A stretch of 64,000 nt of DNA from Malurus cyaneus samueli (lineage: Eukaryota > Chordata > Aves > Passeriformes > Maluridae). A program made the translations under genes and the position numbers. The notes beneath the pieces were generated by a model. The model saw only the letters and a program-made list of their open reading frames with translations, searched no databases and was not told the DNA's origin. Shown here one piece after another: positions 13,801-26,107 of the stretch (position 1 is its first letter; each line of letters opens with the position of its first letter). The stretch is taken from positions 32,456,832-32,520,831 of the forward strand of contig CM019220.1 in assembly GCA_009741485.1 (NCBI GenBank), read 5' to 3'.

Positions 13801-16800
13801 CACTCCAGGAAGGTCCAGTGCCAGCAAACAGCCTGGGAATGGTGGGATTCAGCAAGGGATGGAAGGTAAGACAGGGTAAGACCTTACCTCTGCAGAGCAG
13901 GGAGCTCCATGCAGAAGCACGAGTGCTTGCTGCAAAGGAACTACTCTGCACACCATTAATGGTCTGGCCAGGCTAGATCCAGCCAGGATCCCACTCCTGG
14001 TGGTGGTGGAAGAGGGTGACAACAGGGCAAAAATGTAGTAATGCTTTCCTCCCACCCTCCAGGAACCTGTGGCTCAGGCACTCTGAAATTCAGCAGGGAT
14101 GTCCCTGTGGTACCCCAGCTAGCAAAAACCTCACGTGCTCTTCCTCTTAGCAGCATTTGCTGTTACACCACATTGTGTGGCACGGAGAGCCTCCTAATGC
14201 ACACCTCAGTTTCCTTCAAATCCAGATGAGAGGCTGTGGCGAGCTGAGCCTGCATGCACAGCAACATGCAGGATGCTCTATAACCAGCCTGTGAAGGAAA
14301 TCCACGCTCTGACACGTCCATATGGTCACGCCCAGCGCTGCCAGAGAACACAGCCATGCCACAGAGCTCCACAGGGCTCACATTTTATGACTCCTCAGCA
14401 CAATAACAAATAAATCAAGTGTGCAGGAAGGAATTTTTTGAACACTCAGCTTCCACTGTAGACATTATTCATTTCAGAAATAGGAAAATAATTGATTAAA
14501 TGGATTAATATATGCCTGATGGGAAAAAATCTAATAAAAGAGAGAAAAATAAAAATGCTTGTTTTTAAAACCCTGAGCCTAAATCTAAACAGTGAGGTGC
14601 AGGCTAGGTAATACCAAACAGAAGGCAAGAGCCTCTCACCAAAGGATAAACAATCCCTTAAAAATGAAGAACCAGCTTGTCTCCAGTTGATCTCCTACAA
14701 CACAACTGCCCCACTGGGCACACCCTGCCTTGTAGAAAACACAAGCCATATCTGGCCTTGGGCTAACTCCCTCACTGAAATGTCCCCAACCCTATAAGCA
14801 GCAAGTGAACTACAAAAACCCTTTACAACGATATCTTTGCCCTTTCCAAGAAGCCTGAGGAAAAGGCTGCAGTATACCCAGCACCTTTTGAATGCTCATG
14901 CCTCGTGTGATGATAGCTGGGCTATTGTTCCAAGTCTGACAGGGGGATGTCCCCAGCCCAGAGTGACAGGCTCTCCCAGTCTCACAGCTGGAGGAGCAGG
15001 AGACTCCAGCATCAGACAGAAGTTAATGTACACACACTGAAGCCATCAGAGCAAAGAAGGGCTGGGCAGAGAGAACAGAGGTAAGAGCCTACTTGCTTCT
15101 GTGTGTGTTACAGTTCTGCCCCTGCTGTTATTCATAGCACTGCTGCTTGTATCTTCTTCAAAGGACTGTCATTTTGCTATCAAGGCTGCAGCTAAGGGCT
15201 TGACTTACAGCACACTTCTCACTAGCAAACCTGCAAAAGCAAAGTAGGTCGGTGACTGCAGCTCTTGGATGTTTCCACCCCCTGCTAAAATGAAGCCAGG
15301 CACTGTGGCAGACAGTCTGCACCCGCCACTGCTTTGAGAAGGAAATGAAAGTTTTCCCACTTGACACTACAGGGGGAATTTCAGATAGGCAGAAAGTAAT
15401 TACTTGGCCTGGAGTTCAGCCAGGAGCGAGGCCCAAGACCCCTACCCTTATGTAAAGTGTCACAAAATCTCCAATGACTGCAAGTGTGAGGACCTCAGCT
15501 TTAGATCCCTGGCTGTTGTCATTGACTCTTCATGGCTAATTACCTAATAGTGACCCTTGCAGCAAAGCGAGAAAACAAACCTTGCTTCTCAAAACAATTC
15601 AAGTCCTAGAGACAAAAACTACACAAAAATCCCTCCTTTTGACAGGAGGGAGCAGGTGGACAGCAAGCCTCCTGTGTCTGGCACTGGTAGTGTGTCACTC
15701 AGAAACCTACTGGGGTTTTTGGATGGGCAAGCATAGCTTTAAAATGTAGCACCCCAAAACACAAGTCTACTGTATCAACTGCATACCAGAGTCTCCAGAG
15801 CTTTGTTGTATGTACTTGCCAGCTGGTTCCATTTATTTCTCTTCATTTTTCATATTTTGACTGTAATAAATAATTAATCCATGGCTTTGTAACTTGCTGA
15901 CAAATACAAATGCACAGCATTCCAACACAGTGTAACGTGTCATTCACAAGAGCCAATCTGCACGATGCAGAAAAGTGATGTGCACAAAGCTTTGGAAAGT
16001 AGGCTAAACATCAGGGTCACTCCCAAGATCCCAGGGAAACTTTTTCTGTTTCTTAGAGGATATTCCCACTTGCTGTGGGCATCAGAACTGGGTTAACATG
16101 CTTAAGTCTACACAGGTCTAGTTGTCTTCCCACATGCTAGTTTGGCCCTTTACCTGTTTGTAGCTTCTTGCTTCCAAGATCCCATAAATGTTTTGGAACA
16201 TGGAAGACAAAACTTGCAAGATTAATTACTAAGAGTGCTTCCCCTACTTTGCAGCTCTGAGAACCCGAACCCCAGGAAACAGTTTGTTTTTTTCTTGCAG
16301 GCAAAGACACAAAGGAAAGCAAGGAGGAAGAAGTTGGCAGAAGAGACAAAGGGGAGTGAGGTAGGCAATAATTAATCTGAGTGAGACCTCTGTGTTTCAG
16401 ATGGGGCAGGGGGTAGGACAACAAGACAGAGAAAGCTCTCTCCTTGAGAAAAAGGTGACAAGATAGCTGGCAGTAGTGGTACCAGCAGCAGCACATGAGC
16501 AGCAATGAAAAATAGAGGCTGAATGCCAAGGTTCACAGCAAGAGTGGCAAAGCAGTGCAATCCACCATCAAACAATGGGGAAACTGAAGGTGGGAGGAGG
16601 AACTGAGATTATCAGAGAAATGCACAGTACAAACAAGCCCAGATAGACACACAATGGCATCAGGTGAAAGGTACTGAGTGCCAGGGGCAATTCAAAGGGA
16701 AGGGCTGCTGTGGAAAGTGTCGCCTCAGCTTTTAGATTGAAGAAACATCTCCGGAGCCTTTCTTGACCATATGTAGATGTCTGGATTTGTGACATGCATT

Positions 16801-17073
16801 TCTGGTTATTAGGAATATATGTTAGGCTGATTTTCTCTTCCGACTGAAGCTGGAACTGCAAACGTACGAAGTTTGTAGTATTTTCACTTTGTTTTCCCTA
16901 CAAATATTTGTATCTATTTATTTCTTATTCTGCTAATATCAGAGACAAGAGTAGAACAAGGGTGCACAAACCAAAAACTCACACTAGTCACAAATGCATA
17001 GAGTAGCAAAACAATCCTAAGGAGATTGTGAAATGAAGGCCCATTCACCACGGTCATTTCAGAAGTACCTTTA

Positions 17074-17460
<387 letters not shown>

Positions 17461-18389
17461 TCAAGCTCTGTGCTGAAAGTTTTGCTGGTCTCATCTCACA
17501 CACAAACCTCCACTACCCCAAGCTGCCCTTTGGTCTTGACAATCCATGATATATTCTATTTCCTGCAAGCTGGAGAAACTGAAACAAGTAGCAACGTTTA
17601 GCAGGAACCAGGAAGCACAGCATCTTGTCCTCTGTCATATTCATACCATGTCTAAAATGCTCAGATATAAATATTTTTCCTACAGAAAAGCAAAGATGAA
17701 ACAGATGCATCCTCACTTCCATTTCAGAGTCCCTTCATTTCTTCATCCAAACACTTAACACCTAACTCCTGAGACTTGGTAACAACCCTCACTGCAACCT
17801 GCAGCTTCAGAACCAGAAATTCTAAACGACTCCAAACGTTTAGTAGGATACACTATCAAGACTTCTGATTTGCTGTCACTATGTTGCACTGACTCTCCCA
17901 GCTCTGAACCCCACTAAAATTTTACATCTTTAAATTATAAAGTCTTAGAGAAGATGCAGCCTTATAGAAAGGGAATCCTCTCGTACCTATCACAAACAGG
18001 GTCCTGCAGAAGTTACTAGAGATACCAAGATACTAGGCAGAGGTAATTCTAAACCTGACTACAGATCATAATAACAGCAGGTTTTATTTCTGCTGTCTTA
18101 AGGTTAGTTTGAAATGCCTTTAAAAGGTTCCTGCTGTATGTAAAAAGCTGTAGGACCTCTCCACAGCAACCAACTGCTCAGACCTCGGAAGGAAAAGCAC
18201 CAGCGCTCCAGGAAGAGGAAGCCCAAGGGCAAGAGCTGTTGGGGTGAGCAGAGCCCAGAGCGTGACCCAGTGTCCCCAGCAGGTGAGACACTGCCTGGTT
18301 TGGGGACACAGGCAATCCTGCCTTGCCTGCCAGCAGCCATCCCCCTCGGGGCTGGGGACAGTGGCTCCCCTCCTGTGCCTGCACACGAG

Positions 18390-18600
18390 ATGCAATGCAA
18401 ATGACAGAAGATGAGAAGATAATGCCGAGGATGCTGTCAACGCGCCTTACTGACTCCTGTCAAAATATTTTACCTAGTAGCTTTATAACTCATCATTTTC
18501 GAGCTACAGCTCAGCATTCTGACACCATTTTGACAGGCACCTTACAATACCTAAAAGATAGCTTGATCAATGTTAAAAATGTTTGGTACAAGAAGTAGCC
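18390..18600. promoter_or_regulatory. Candidate enhancer: octamer, TGACAG sites and 11-bp inverted repeat
   Basis: A perfect POU octamer ATGCAAAT (18395-18402) overlaps a TGACAG MEIS/TGIF-type site. Sixty bases of centre separate an exact inverted repeat, CCTGTCAAAAT (18456-18466) and ATTTTGACAGG (18527-18537), so further TALE-type sites face each other. A few CpGs are kept (caacgcgcc, ttcgag). The density of these motifs in 200 bases suggests an enhancer; binding is inferred from motif only. Confidence 0.35.
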
Positions 18601-19111
18601 AAAGCTGTGTTTTTCTGAACGGTGACCAGGGCAAGCTGAGTGGCCGGGTTCATTACCAGCCCACAGGGGGGCTTTTTGCTATTGCTTTTTTTGTGTAACA
18701 ACTTGTAAGCCATTGACAACTTCTACCGTGCACTCTAAACCCCGTGTATAATATCATAAGCCGTTGTTTGTCTTACTCTCCACTGTGTCTTCTGCCTTCA
18801 CCCCCCCAAAAAAGGCAAGATTTGATTATCTCCGCTGCATCAGCCAAGACAGCAACACCAGCTGTTCTCATTGTGCAGCCTCTTCCTCACGGCCTACATG
18901 TTAATAACCTGATCATTCCATTTTCTCCTTCAACTGCCGGCTGCAGCACAGCGAAGAGACAAAAACCCAGGCCCATCTGCAGCAGCTGTAGGCACTGAAC
19001 TGTGAAGCCACCAGGGATTTATAAACTAATCTGTAACACAACACTGCCTTGTTTTTACAAGTGAGAGGCCACATTTGTGCAGACCTGATCTTTTCTTGCA
19101 ATAAACTAGGA

Positions 19112-19133
19112 GGGCTGGGGGGTGGGGGGTGGG
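19112..19133 (+). other. Potential G-quadruplex run
   Basis: Four runs of three or more G in 22 bases (GGG-ct-GGGGGG-t-GGGGGG-t-GGG) on the plus strand, which is the SATB2 template strand. It fits the usual G3+ N1-7 pattern with very short loops, favouring a stable parallel fold in vitro. Confidence 0.5.
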
Positions 19134-19679
19134 CAAGGATGAAAACAAGATATCTAATCATTTACTTAGGGGAAAAAAAACCTCTGTGTTGTATTTTCAA
19201 AATATTTGGATTTGTATTTGGGCAATATCTCAGCCAGGTGAAGTCTGCATTTTAATGTGGTTTGGGCACATCCCTTACCATCAGTTCTCCTCTTTCCGCT
19301 GCTCAGAAATCCCCCAAAACTTTCTCTCTTTTAGTGAAAATATAGGAAGACAACCTCCCAGCTCCACAGTGTTTTTTCAGGGGTTCCTCTATACAAAGGA
19401 AACAATTTTTGAAACGGAAAATCTGTAGAAAAAAAATAAGCTCCTGTTTCTCCCTGTTTTCAGTGATCTGAAGAAGTCTCCAGCTCACCTGTTCCAAAAT
19501 ATTTCAAGCAGGTACAACACCTCCTGGGGGATGCTGTGGCACGAAGACCCAGCATATAACAGAAAATACAGAACAAGCCCATTGCTGGGCTGGCCTGTGG
19601 AAGGATGCAGAACACAGGGACAGCTCAGCACGGCCACCTCCCCTCGGCAGAGCTGGACCGGGCAGCCCAGTGGCGACTG

Positions 19680-20770
19680 CCGCGCTTTGATTTATCTGTC
19701 CCGTTATAATCAGCACTCATTACAATCACTTAGAGCAACACTACAGGCCTCATTACGGACTAGGCACTCGCTGCCATTAGTCTTTGAGAAGGATAGCGCT
19801 CAATTTGCCTGGCAACATGCGAGGTCCTGACCTTGGAGCTATTAGGGAAAAGATTAGACTGCAGTGTGACCATGTGTGCAGACACGAGCAAACCAAATTA
19901 ATTTCTGGCAAAGGGAGGCACTAGGCAAGGACCCCGCCATCCTGAGGACACCTGAGAACTTCTCCATTCCCCAGAGGAGTTAAGCTAATGGCACGTTTAA
20001 AGGAGCCTGGTTCTGAAGGTGAAGCACATCCGTGGTATTTAGAGAGATATTAATCCAGTTTCCCCACAAAGTATTTGCTTGGCTGATCAGATTAAGGGAT
20101 CTAGCCTTCAACAGCACACCCCCACCACAGCAGGCCCCAAGAAATCTGTGATACTTCACAGCCTCAGACATATTGCACCATGTGTACCCAGCTGCTACAA
20201 TAATTAGCTTATGAATGTATCAGCTGGTTCTGTGATTTTTATAAATAATAACTAACCTACAGAGCAGAAAGATTTCCATGAGCCTAATATTAGCAAGAAA
20301 TTGCAAGGTGCGCCTAACTGAATTGTCATTGTGCTAAATGCCCTGTCTTCTCTCACGTTGTGCGAGACTGGATCTCCCCCAGCGCCATTTATAAATATTT
20401 ATTTTTGCAATGTATTTGTGTCAGCTTTCTTCACAAGAGCCATTATTCGCTCACCCCCACACATACACACGCATACCCGCTGCGTGCATGTGTACACTTA
20501 TCTGCATCTGTCCTTTCGCTGCTCTTTTTCTACCCTTCCCTCTCTTTATTCAAGCAATCATTCAAGACTTTATCTGTCCATCTATAGGATTGTTTATTAG
20601 GCAATAGCTTGGACTAATACGTGAGAAAACACAGCGTGCCGCAGCTTACTCACACATTCTTTATGGCTGCGAGTAACTGCCTTCCCCATGAACAGATGAA
20701 AAGTCTGCATTGGCTTTTTTTAATTATTTATTTAAATAATCTTAGCACGCCATCCAAGAAAGTTTTGCAG
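19680..20770. promoter_or_regulatory. Candidate conserved noncoding block (largest in window)
   Basis: About 1.1 kb of non-repetitive sequence, with many homeodomain cores (caataattagc, ttttaattattta), AT-rich MEF2/TBP-like stretches (ataaatatttattt), octamer-like and GATA-type motifs (gctgatcagatta), and many isolated CpGs retained in an AT-rich setting (gttgtgcgagac, tattcgctcac, gctgcgtgcatg, aatacgtgag, cgtgccgcag, gctgcgagta). Retained CpGs without a CpG island often mark constrained sequence. Open frames at 20331-20607 are short and overlap in all three frames. It ends against a 34-base A tract. An enhancer role for SATB2 is inferred. Confidence 0.42.
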
Positions 20771-20776
20771 TACCAG

Positions 20777-20778
<2 letters not shown>

Positions 20779-20812
<34 letters not shown>
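20779..20812 (+). repeat. A(34) homopolymer
   Basis: Uninterrupted run of 34 A. It could be a simple homopolymer or the tail of a retroposed sequence, but no retrocopy or target-site duplication is evident. Its length is likely to vary between individuals and may be misread. Confidence 0.9.
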
Positions 20813-20814
<2 letters not shown>

Positions 20815-22340
20815 GTAAATGTCAAATAAAACAGTGACAGATGACAGTATTCTCTATTGAATAGCACCGTTTCTTCGTGCATGTTCAATGAGAACTCATG
20901 AATTATTAATACACAAAATCTCCTTTTACTGTTAAAAATCTCAACTTGCCGTTTTTTGGTTAAAATTTTTTTATTTTCTTTTATTTATTTCTTTGGGGTC
21001 TGTGTATGTTACACAGAGCTTTCCAGGAGGATTATTTCATTTAAGAAATGCTAACATACATAAATTTTTGGAGCTACAGCCATTCACAGTGAATTTTCAT
21101 CTACAGTTGCATTTACTGGCATGAAGAAGGAAAAGTGAAGGAGACATTATCTCACCACCTTTTTCCCCCCACTCATCCACAGCATCTGAGCTCACTGCTT
21201 TACAAGTAAACACAACTTCTGTGAAAGTATTCTGAAAAATCTAACGAATAACACAGCCTTCCCCAGACCCATAACATGTTGTGTTTGTGGTCCTGCCTCC
21301 TCTGCACATCACGGGTCTGGCTCCATCCTACAAACAGCCCCCTTGGCTGCCACACAGAGTTACCAGAGAGTCTGATACCTGCCAGTGACAATATGGGTGG
21401 CAGAATCCAGCCCCTAATGTCACCTTCTAAGGTTCTCAAACGGGAATGTCTTCCGTTAAAAATAAGAGGAGCACAAACAGCACAATTAAAGGATGCTTTT
21501 GGCTCTACATTCAGGCACACCCAGTGCTTGTGGTTACAAGGAATTCTGCTCAGAACTTCCTTCATTTCACCCCAAAACTTCGAGAGGCATCAAGAATATG
21601 GCTCAATTTAGCTCATTAAAGATCACTGCAGAGAAGTGCTGGCCTCTTTTTTTTGTTGTTCTCATGAGACAAGATAAACATTTTCTAAGCATTTTGTTTG
21701 ATAAAAAAAAAATAATATCGTATTAATGTCCTATTTTTAACCTCTCTGTCTTCTAATTAAATACATTTCTACACAGCTAAGCAAACAACAAAAAAAATCT
21801 GCAGAAAGCCATTCCCATTGCCATTGTGCTTTTATGCTGTTAGAGAAACAGCATGCTTAGAACACCAAAGCACGAGCCCTGGCACAGTGAAGCCGCCTCG
21901 AGGACAGCTAGCTGGTGCAGCAGTCCTGAGCCATATGCTCTGTTGCTTATCCCTAAACCCTTTTTAGCAGTTTGACCCTTTCACTTTTGCTGGGTGTACC
22001 CTGCCCCAGCAGCCAGAGGGACCAGTCTACAGTAAGGTGGGTTTTCCAGTGCTCAGTGCAGGTGTGCATGAAAACACTGACCCCAAAAGTGCTTCCTGCG
22101 GATCTGCTGCCCTGCCAAGGAGCACATTCCTGACCAAGGACAAAGAAAGCACATGGGAAGGGTTCAGGCTCACAGTCATGCTGTGGTACAGGACAGTGTT
22201 TACACTTTGCCAAAAGCCACTGCAGGAGGTGGCAGTTGAGTATCCATGGTGACTTAGTCACAGGCAGCTGTTCTGATGTGAGCATGGATAAACGTGCAGC
22301 TAAACTGACCTTGTGTTTCCTTGCACTTCGATTAAAATTA

Positions 22341-22388
22341 GTAACAATAATGACAATGATATCAATAATAACAACAATAATAATAATG
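22341..22388 (+). repeat. AAT/AAC-rich simple repeat
   Basis: Interrupted trinucleotide run (aacaataatgacaatgat, then aataataacaacaataataa). Degenerate microsatellite without other features. Confidence 0.7.
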
Positions 22389-23385
22389 CAATTAGTTTCC
22401 TGTACTGACATTTCCTAGGGTCTCTAGTGAAAGCATAAGTAGGCAAATAAAGAGTTTTTAGTTAGAGTGATTCAAGAATAAATTTCAAAAATAAATGTAA
22501 AAGGCCATTTCCTCACCCACATCATCAGTGCAGAAAATGTCAACATATGTGACAAAAGGAAAAAAAAGCAGCAATGATTGATGCAAGTCTTGAAAGATTG
22601 GTAAAGAAATGCTGCATTCCCCAAAAAAAGCTCTCTTCCCTTGGGGGTTCACAGGAGCCCTCCAGACAAACTTCCTCAGCATCTCTTCTCTCTGCTCAGT
22701 TTGGGACTCTCTGCAGTGTGAAATGAGCCAGGTAATATTCAACTCTTGTTCCTTAGTCACCAAACTCTCTTACCATGAATCCAATAAGTGTCTATTAAAA
22801 TAAATAAACCCCCTAATGATTCCAGATAACCTAATCAAGAAAACTGAAATGGATAAAAGACTAACTGTAATGGAGAGTTCTATCGTGGCTTCAATGAATT
22901 CTTGATGAGGGCCGGGGGAGGGGGACTGAACCTGAGAAGCTTTACTTGGAGCATTTTGATAGAGTTCAAGGTTAATCACTCAACAGTCTGGATTTTCTGA
23001 AATGCTTGGTACTTTTCCTCCCCAAAACATTCAAGGCAAAATGCAAAGCACTTTCATGAGGGACAGTTTCTCACTAGCCTCACAAAGCATGAAATTATAC
23101 AACAAAAAGAATGATATACACGAGCCCTGAAGAACATTAGAATCATGGGAACATCAAGTCCACTTATACTTTTTGGCCTCAGAGGGAAGGATGCTGTGCT
23201 TTGAGGATATTTCCAACATGCCAAGTTCAAACTAGCTTCTCTCCACACTAGAGAGGAAGTGGTTAGGGCAAGCAGCCCACCATCAGCTGCCAGGTCTGCC
23301 AAGGACTTCATGAGCAAAGCCCCAGCTCCACAACATCCCTTATTCACTCAGCTGCTGAGAGCCCAAAGCACTGCTGCAGATGCTG

Positions 23386-24175
23386 TCACAGAATATAGAA
23401 TAGTTTAGGTTGGAAGGAACCTTTAAAGGTCTCTAGTCGAATCCCCCTGCAATGAGCAGGGGCTCTATCTTCAATAGATCAGGCTGCTCAGAGTCCAACC
23501 AGACCTTGAATGTTTCAAGGCCTGGGGAATCTGCCATTTCTGTGAGCAGCCTGTTCCAGTGTTTCATCACCCTCATTGTAAAAAGTTTCTTCCTTAGATC
23601 TAGTCTGAATCTGCCGTATTTTAGTTTCAAACCATTACCCCTTGCCCTGTCACAACAGGCCCTGCTAAAAAAGCCCCATTTAAGTATAGAAAGGCTGCAG
23701 TAAGGTCTCCTTGGAGCCTTCTCTTGAACAGCTCTGTCTCTCTTAGTCTGACTTCACAGGAGAGGTGCTTCAGCCATTGGATTGTTTTTGTGGCCCCCTC
23801 TGGACTTGCCCCAACAGGTTGAAGCCCTTCCTGTGCTGGGGACCCCAGAGCTGGATGTGGTGCTCCAGTTGGGGTCTCACCAGAGCAGAGCAGAGCAGAG
23901 GGTAGGAATCACCTTCCTCAACCTCAATCACGCTGCTTTGGCTGCAACCCAGGACAGACTTGGCCTTTTGAGCTAAGAGGGCACTTTGACAGCTCTTGTC
24001 CAGCTTTTCATCCACCAGCACCCACAAGTCCTCCTTGGCCAGGCAGTTCTCAATCCCTTCATCCCCCAGCCTGTGCTGATACTGGGGTTGCCCTGACTAG
24101 GCACAGGACACTGCACTTGGCCTCGTCAAACCTCCTGAGGTTCATATGGACCCACTTCTCTTGTCCTAGATGGGG
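23386..24175 (-). mobile_element. CR1 LINE 3' fragment (about 0.8 kb)
   Basis: The plus strand reads as the reverse complement of a CR1 3' half, from the terminal tcacagaatatagaatag and ttggaaggaacc at about 23387 to gaacctcctgagg at about 24150. Minus-strand translation gives degraded parts of the CR1 reverse-transcriptase C-terminus, such as SALVRPQLEHHIQLWGPQ and KLFTMRVMKHWNRL, in different frames, so at least one indel separates them. It is a 5'-truncated copy in the same orientation as SATB2. A short AGAGC repeat (cagagcagagcagagcagag) lies inside it at about 23882-23901. Exact ends need a repeat library comparison. Confidence 0.92.
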
Positions 24176-25654
24176 ACAGTGACTGCATATACAAATCTGT
24201 AAAAGAGAAGCTCTAGCCCAAAAGTACTTCAAAGAAATTTTAACTTCAGTCAAGGAGAGAAATGTCTTTCTGTATTTCCTCCAAGAACATCAAAATATCA
24301 GCACAACAGATATGCCCCAGCTGTGGAGATTCACAGCATCATAAAGGTACTGAGATGATAAGGCTGTGAGAAGTGCCCTGTATACACACACTATATACAC
24401 TACACATCTTCAGCCCCAGCTGCTTTTTCTGGCTGCTGTTCATCAGCACTGGAAGCTAATTAGTTTAAGGCCATGGAAAACTCCTATTATAAGCTAAAAG
24501 GGAGAGAGAAAGCATCCCTTCCCATCAAATGAAAACAAGGAAATGTAAGTTGGGAAGGAAAGAGAGGGAAGGATGAAATGAAGGGTTTCTAGAGCTAATC
24601 CTTCCTCAAAGTGACTTTGCTCATTCCTCTCTCAATGCCCGTAGCTCCTTCTTGGAGGACAAGCAGGAGGTAAGGGCATGGGAAGGTGGCCATGGTGTTG
24701 AGTCCCATCTAGCGTGGGATCCTACTGTGGGCTAACACCCTCCTTGGCCAGAGAATTGGCAATAAGGCAGGGATCTTGGCATGGAAAAGAAAAGTTGGAG
24801 GGAAGGCAATGAACTGTCGTAGTGATTTCTATCCGTAGGCCTGGGATTTTCTTTACCTGAAAGGTCTCAACTGAAGGGCTATTCTATCCCCAAACTCCAA
24901 CCCTCATCAGGTTTATTGCTTGTTTGCTTACTTTTCAACAGGGTAAAGATACAACCCTGAGACTAAGTTGTGGTAGCTTAATATTTTTTCAAATGTTGCT
25001 CCATGGGGTCTCTCTTGCTTTACAACAGTGCAATGGGAACAAACTCCAGTGCCTTGAAAAGAATTTTAGTTTCAAGGCTATACTTCTAGTTTTCACTGGG
25101 CTGGTAAAGCTTCCATTTACCCTTCCCAGGGCTGATCCCCAGCAACACCCTGCTTCCCCATGCCACTCCAGACTGACTAAGAAGAGTCTCTTGCCCTGGG
25201 AGAACTGTGGAAAGTTTGATCTCCATGTTCATACAAACTCTGCCCTCCCTCAGATTGTCAACAAGGGCTTCAGCCAACTGTGCCTACTGTTTATTTCGAT
25301 AGTGACTGTTTATTATGAACAGAACTACATTTCTAAACTTGGTTTACAAAGACTAAGAAAGAAATGGCTGAGCACAGCACAGCCTCTCATAGGACTCTCA
25401 TTAGCAGAAGTCAAAGGGGTGATGCTGCTGCACAGCATTAGAGAAGTGCAGGCACATGATCATGGGGGAAATGGTTTTCCTGAAGTTGTACTGTAGAACA
25501 GTAGCAGAACTGAATGTAGAAGCCAATTTTGAAGACCAGCAGTCCAAACTTGCAGTAATCTCAGGCCAAAATCTCAGCCTATCCCACTGCCCAGCTCTGC
25601 ACACACACAGGCCACCCAAACTGCTCTGAAATGGTACAGCAGAAACCCATCTTC

Positions 25655-25691
25655 TTAAATATAACCAGGGGAATTAAATATAACCAGGGGA
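25655..25691 (+). repeat. 19-bp-period tandem duplication
   Basis: Two identical 18-base copies (ttaaatataaccagggga at 25655-25672 and 25674-25691) separated by one A. The perfect match suggests a recent slippage or repair event. Confidence 0.85.
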
Positions 25692-26075
25692 GCTCAAAGT
25701 GTAGACTGGAAACCAAAGTCTGGTGTTCCAGCCACACTCAGAAACATTCCCAATGTGGTAATACAGGTCGCAGGTTTAGCTACTAAAAGGACAAAGGGCA
25801 TTCCCAGACAATCCTGCTGTCCATCAGGCACATCACTAACAGCTAGCACTAAAATATGAGGGCAGCTTTGGAGGCTGTGTTGGGAGGGCACTGAGCTCTC
25901 AGCTCCAGCTGGCTGCAAAAATGCAAAGGGATGCACAGCACTTCACAAATGGTAAAAATATCTAGATGTAAGTTGTAAGGAATAAAATGCATATTAAGGT
26001 AAATAAGTGATGAATAAGTCAATGTCTAAAATTAATGGCTTGAAATCTTTACAAAGGTGGATTCCCTTGAAGAAT

Positions 26076-26107
26076 TCTCACCATACTACCTTAGTAGTAT
26101 GGTGAGA
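26076..26107. repeat. Perfect 14-bp inverted repeat (hairpin)
   Basis: TCTCACCATACTAC (26076-26089), loop ctta, then GTAGTATGGTGAGA (26094-26107): a perfect 14-base-pair stem with a 4-base loop. It is not followed by a T run and is too short for a typical microRNA precursor. It could be a palindromic mutation product or a cruciform-forming site. Confidence 0.9.

Noticed and set aside
20180..20812. Retrocopy ending in the A(34) tract
   Set aside because: The sequence before the A run does not resemble an mRNA or SINE I know, and no target-site duplication is apparent.
26076..26107. Hairpin as a microRNA precursor or terminator
   Set aside because: The 14-bp stem is too short for a microRNA precursor, and there is no T run after it; a Rho-independent terminator has no meaning in this genome.
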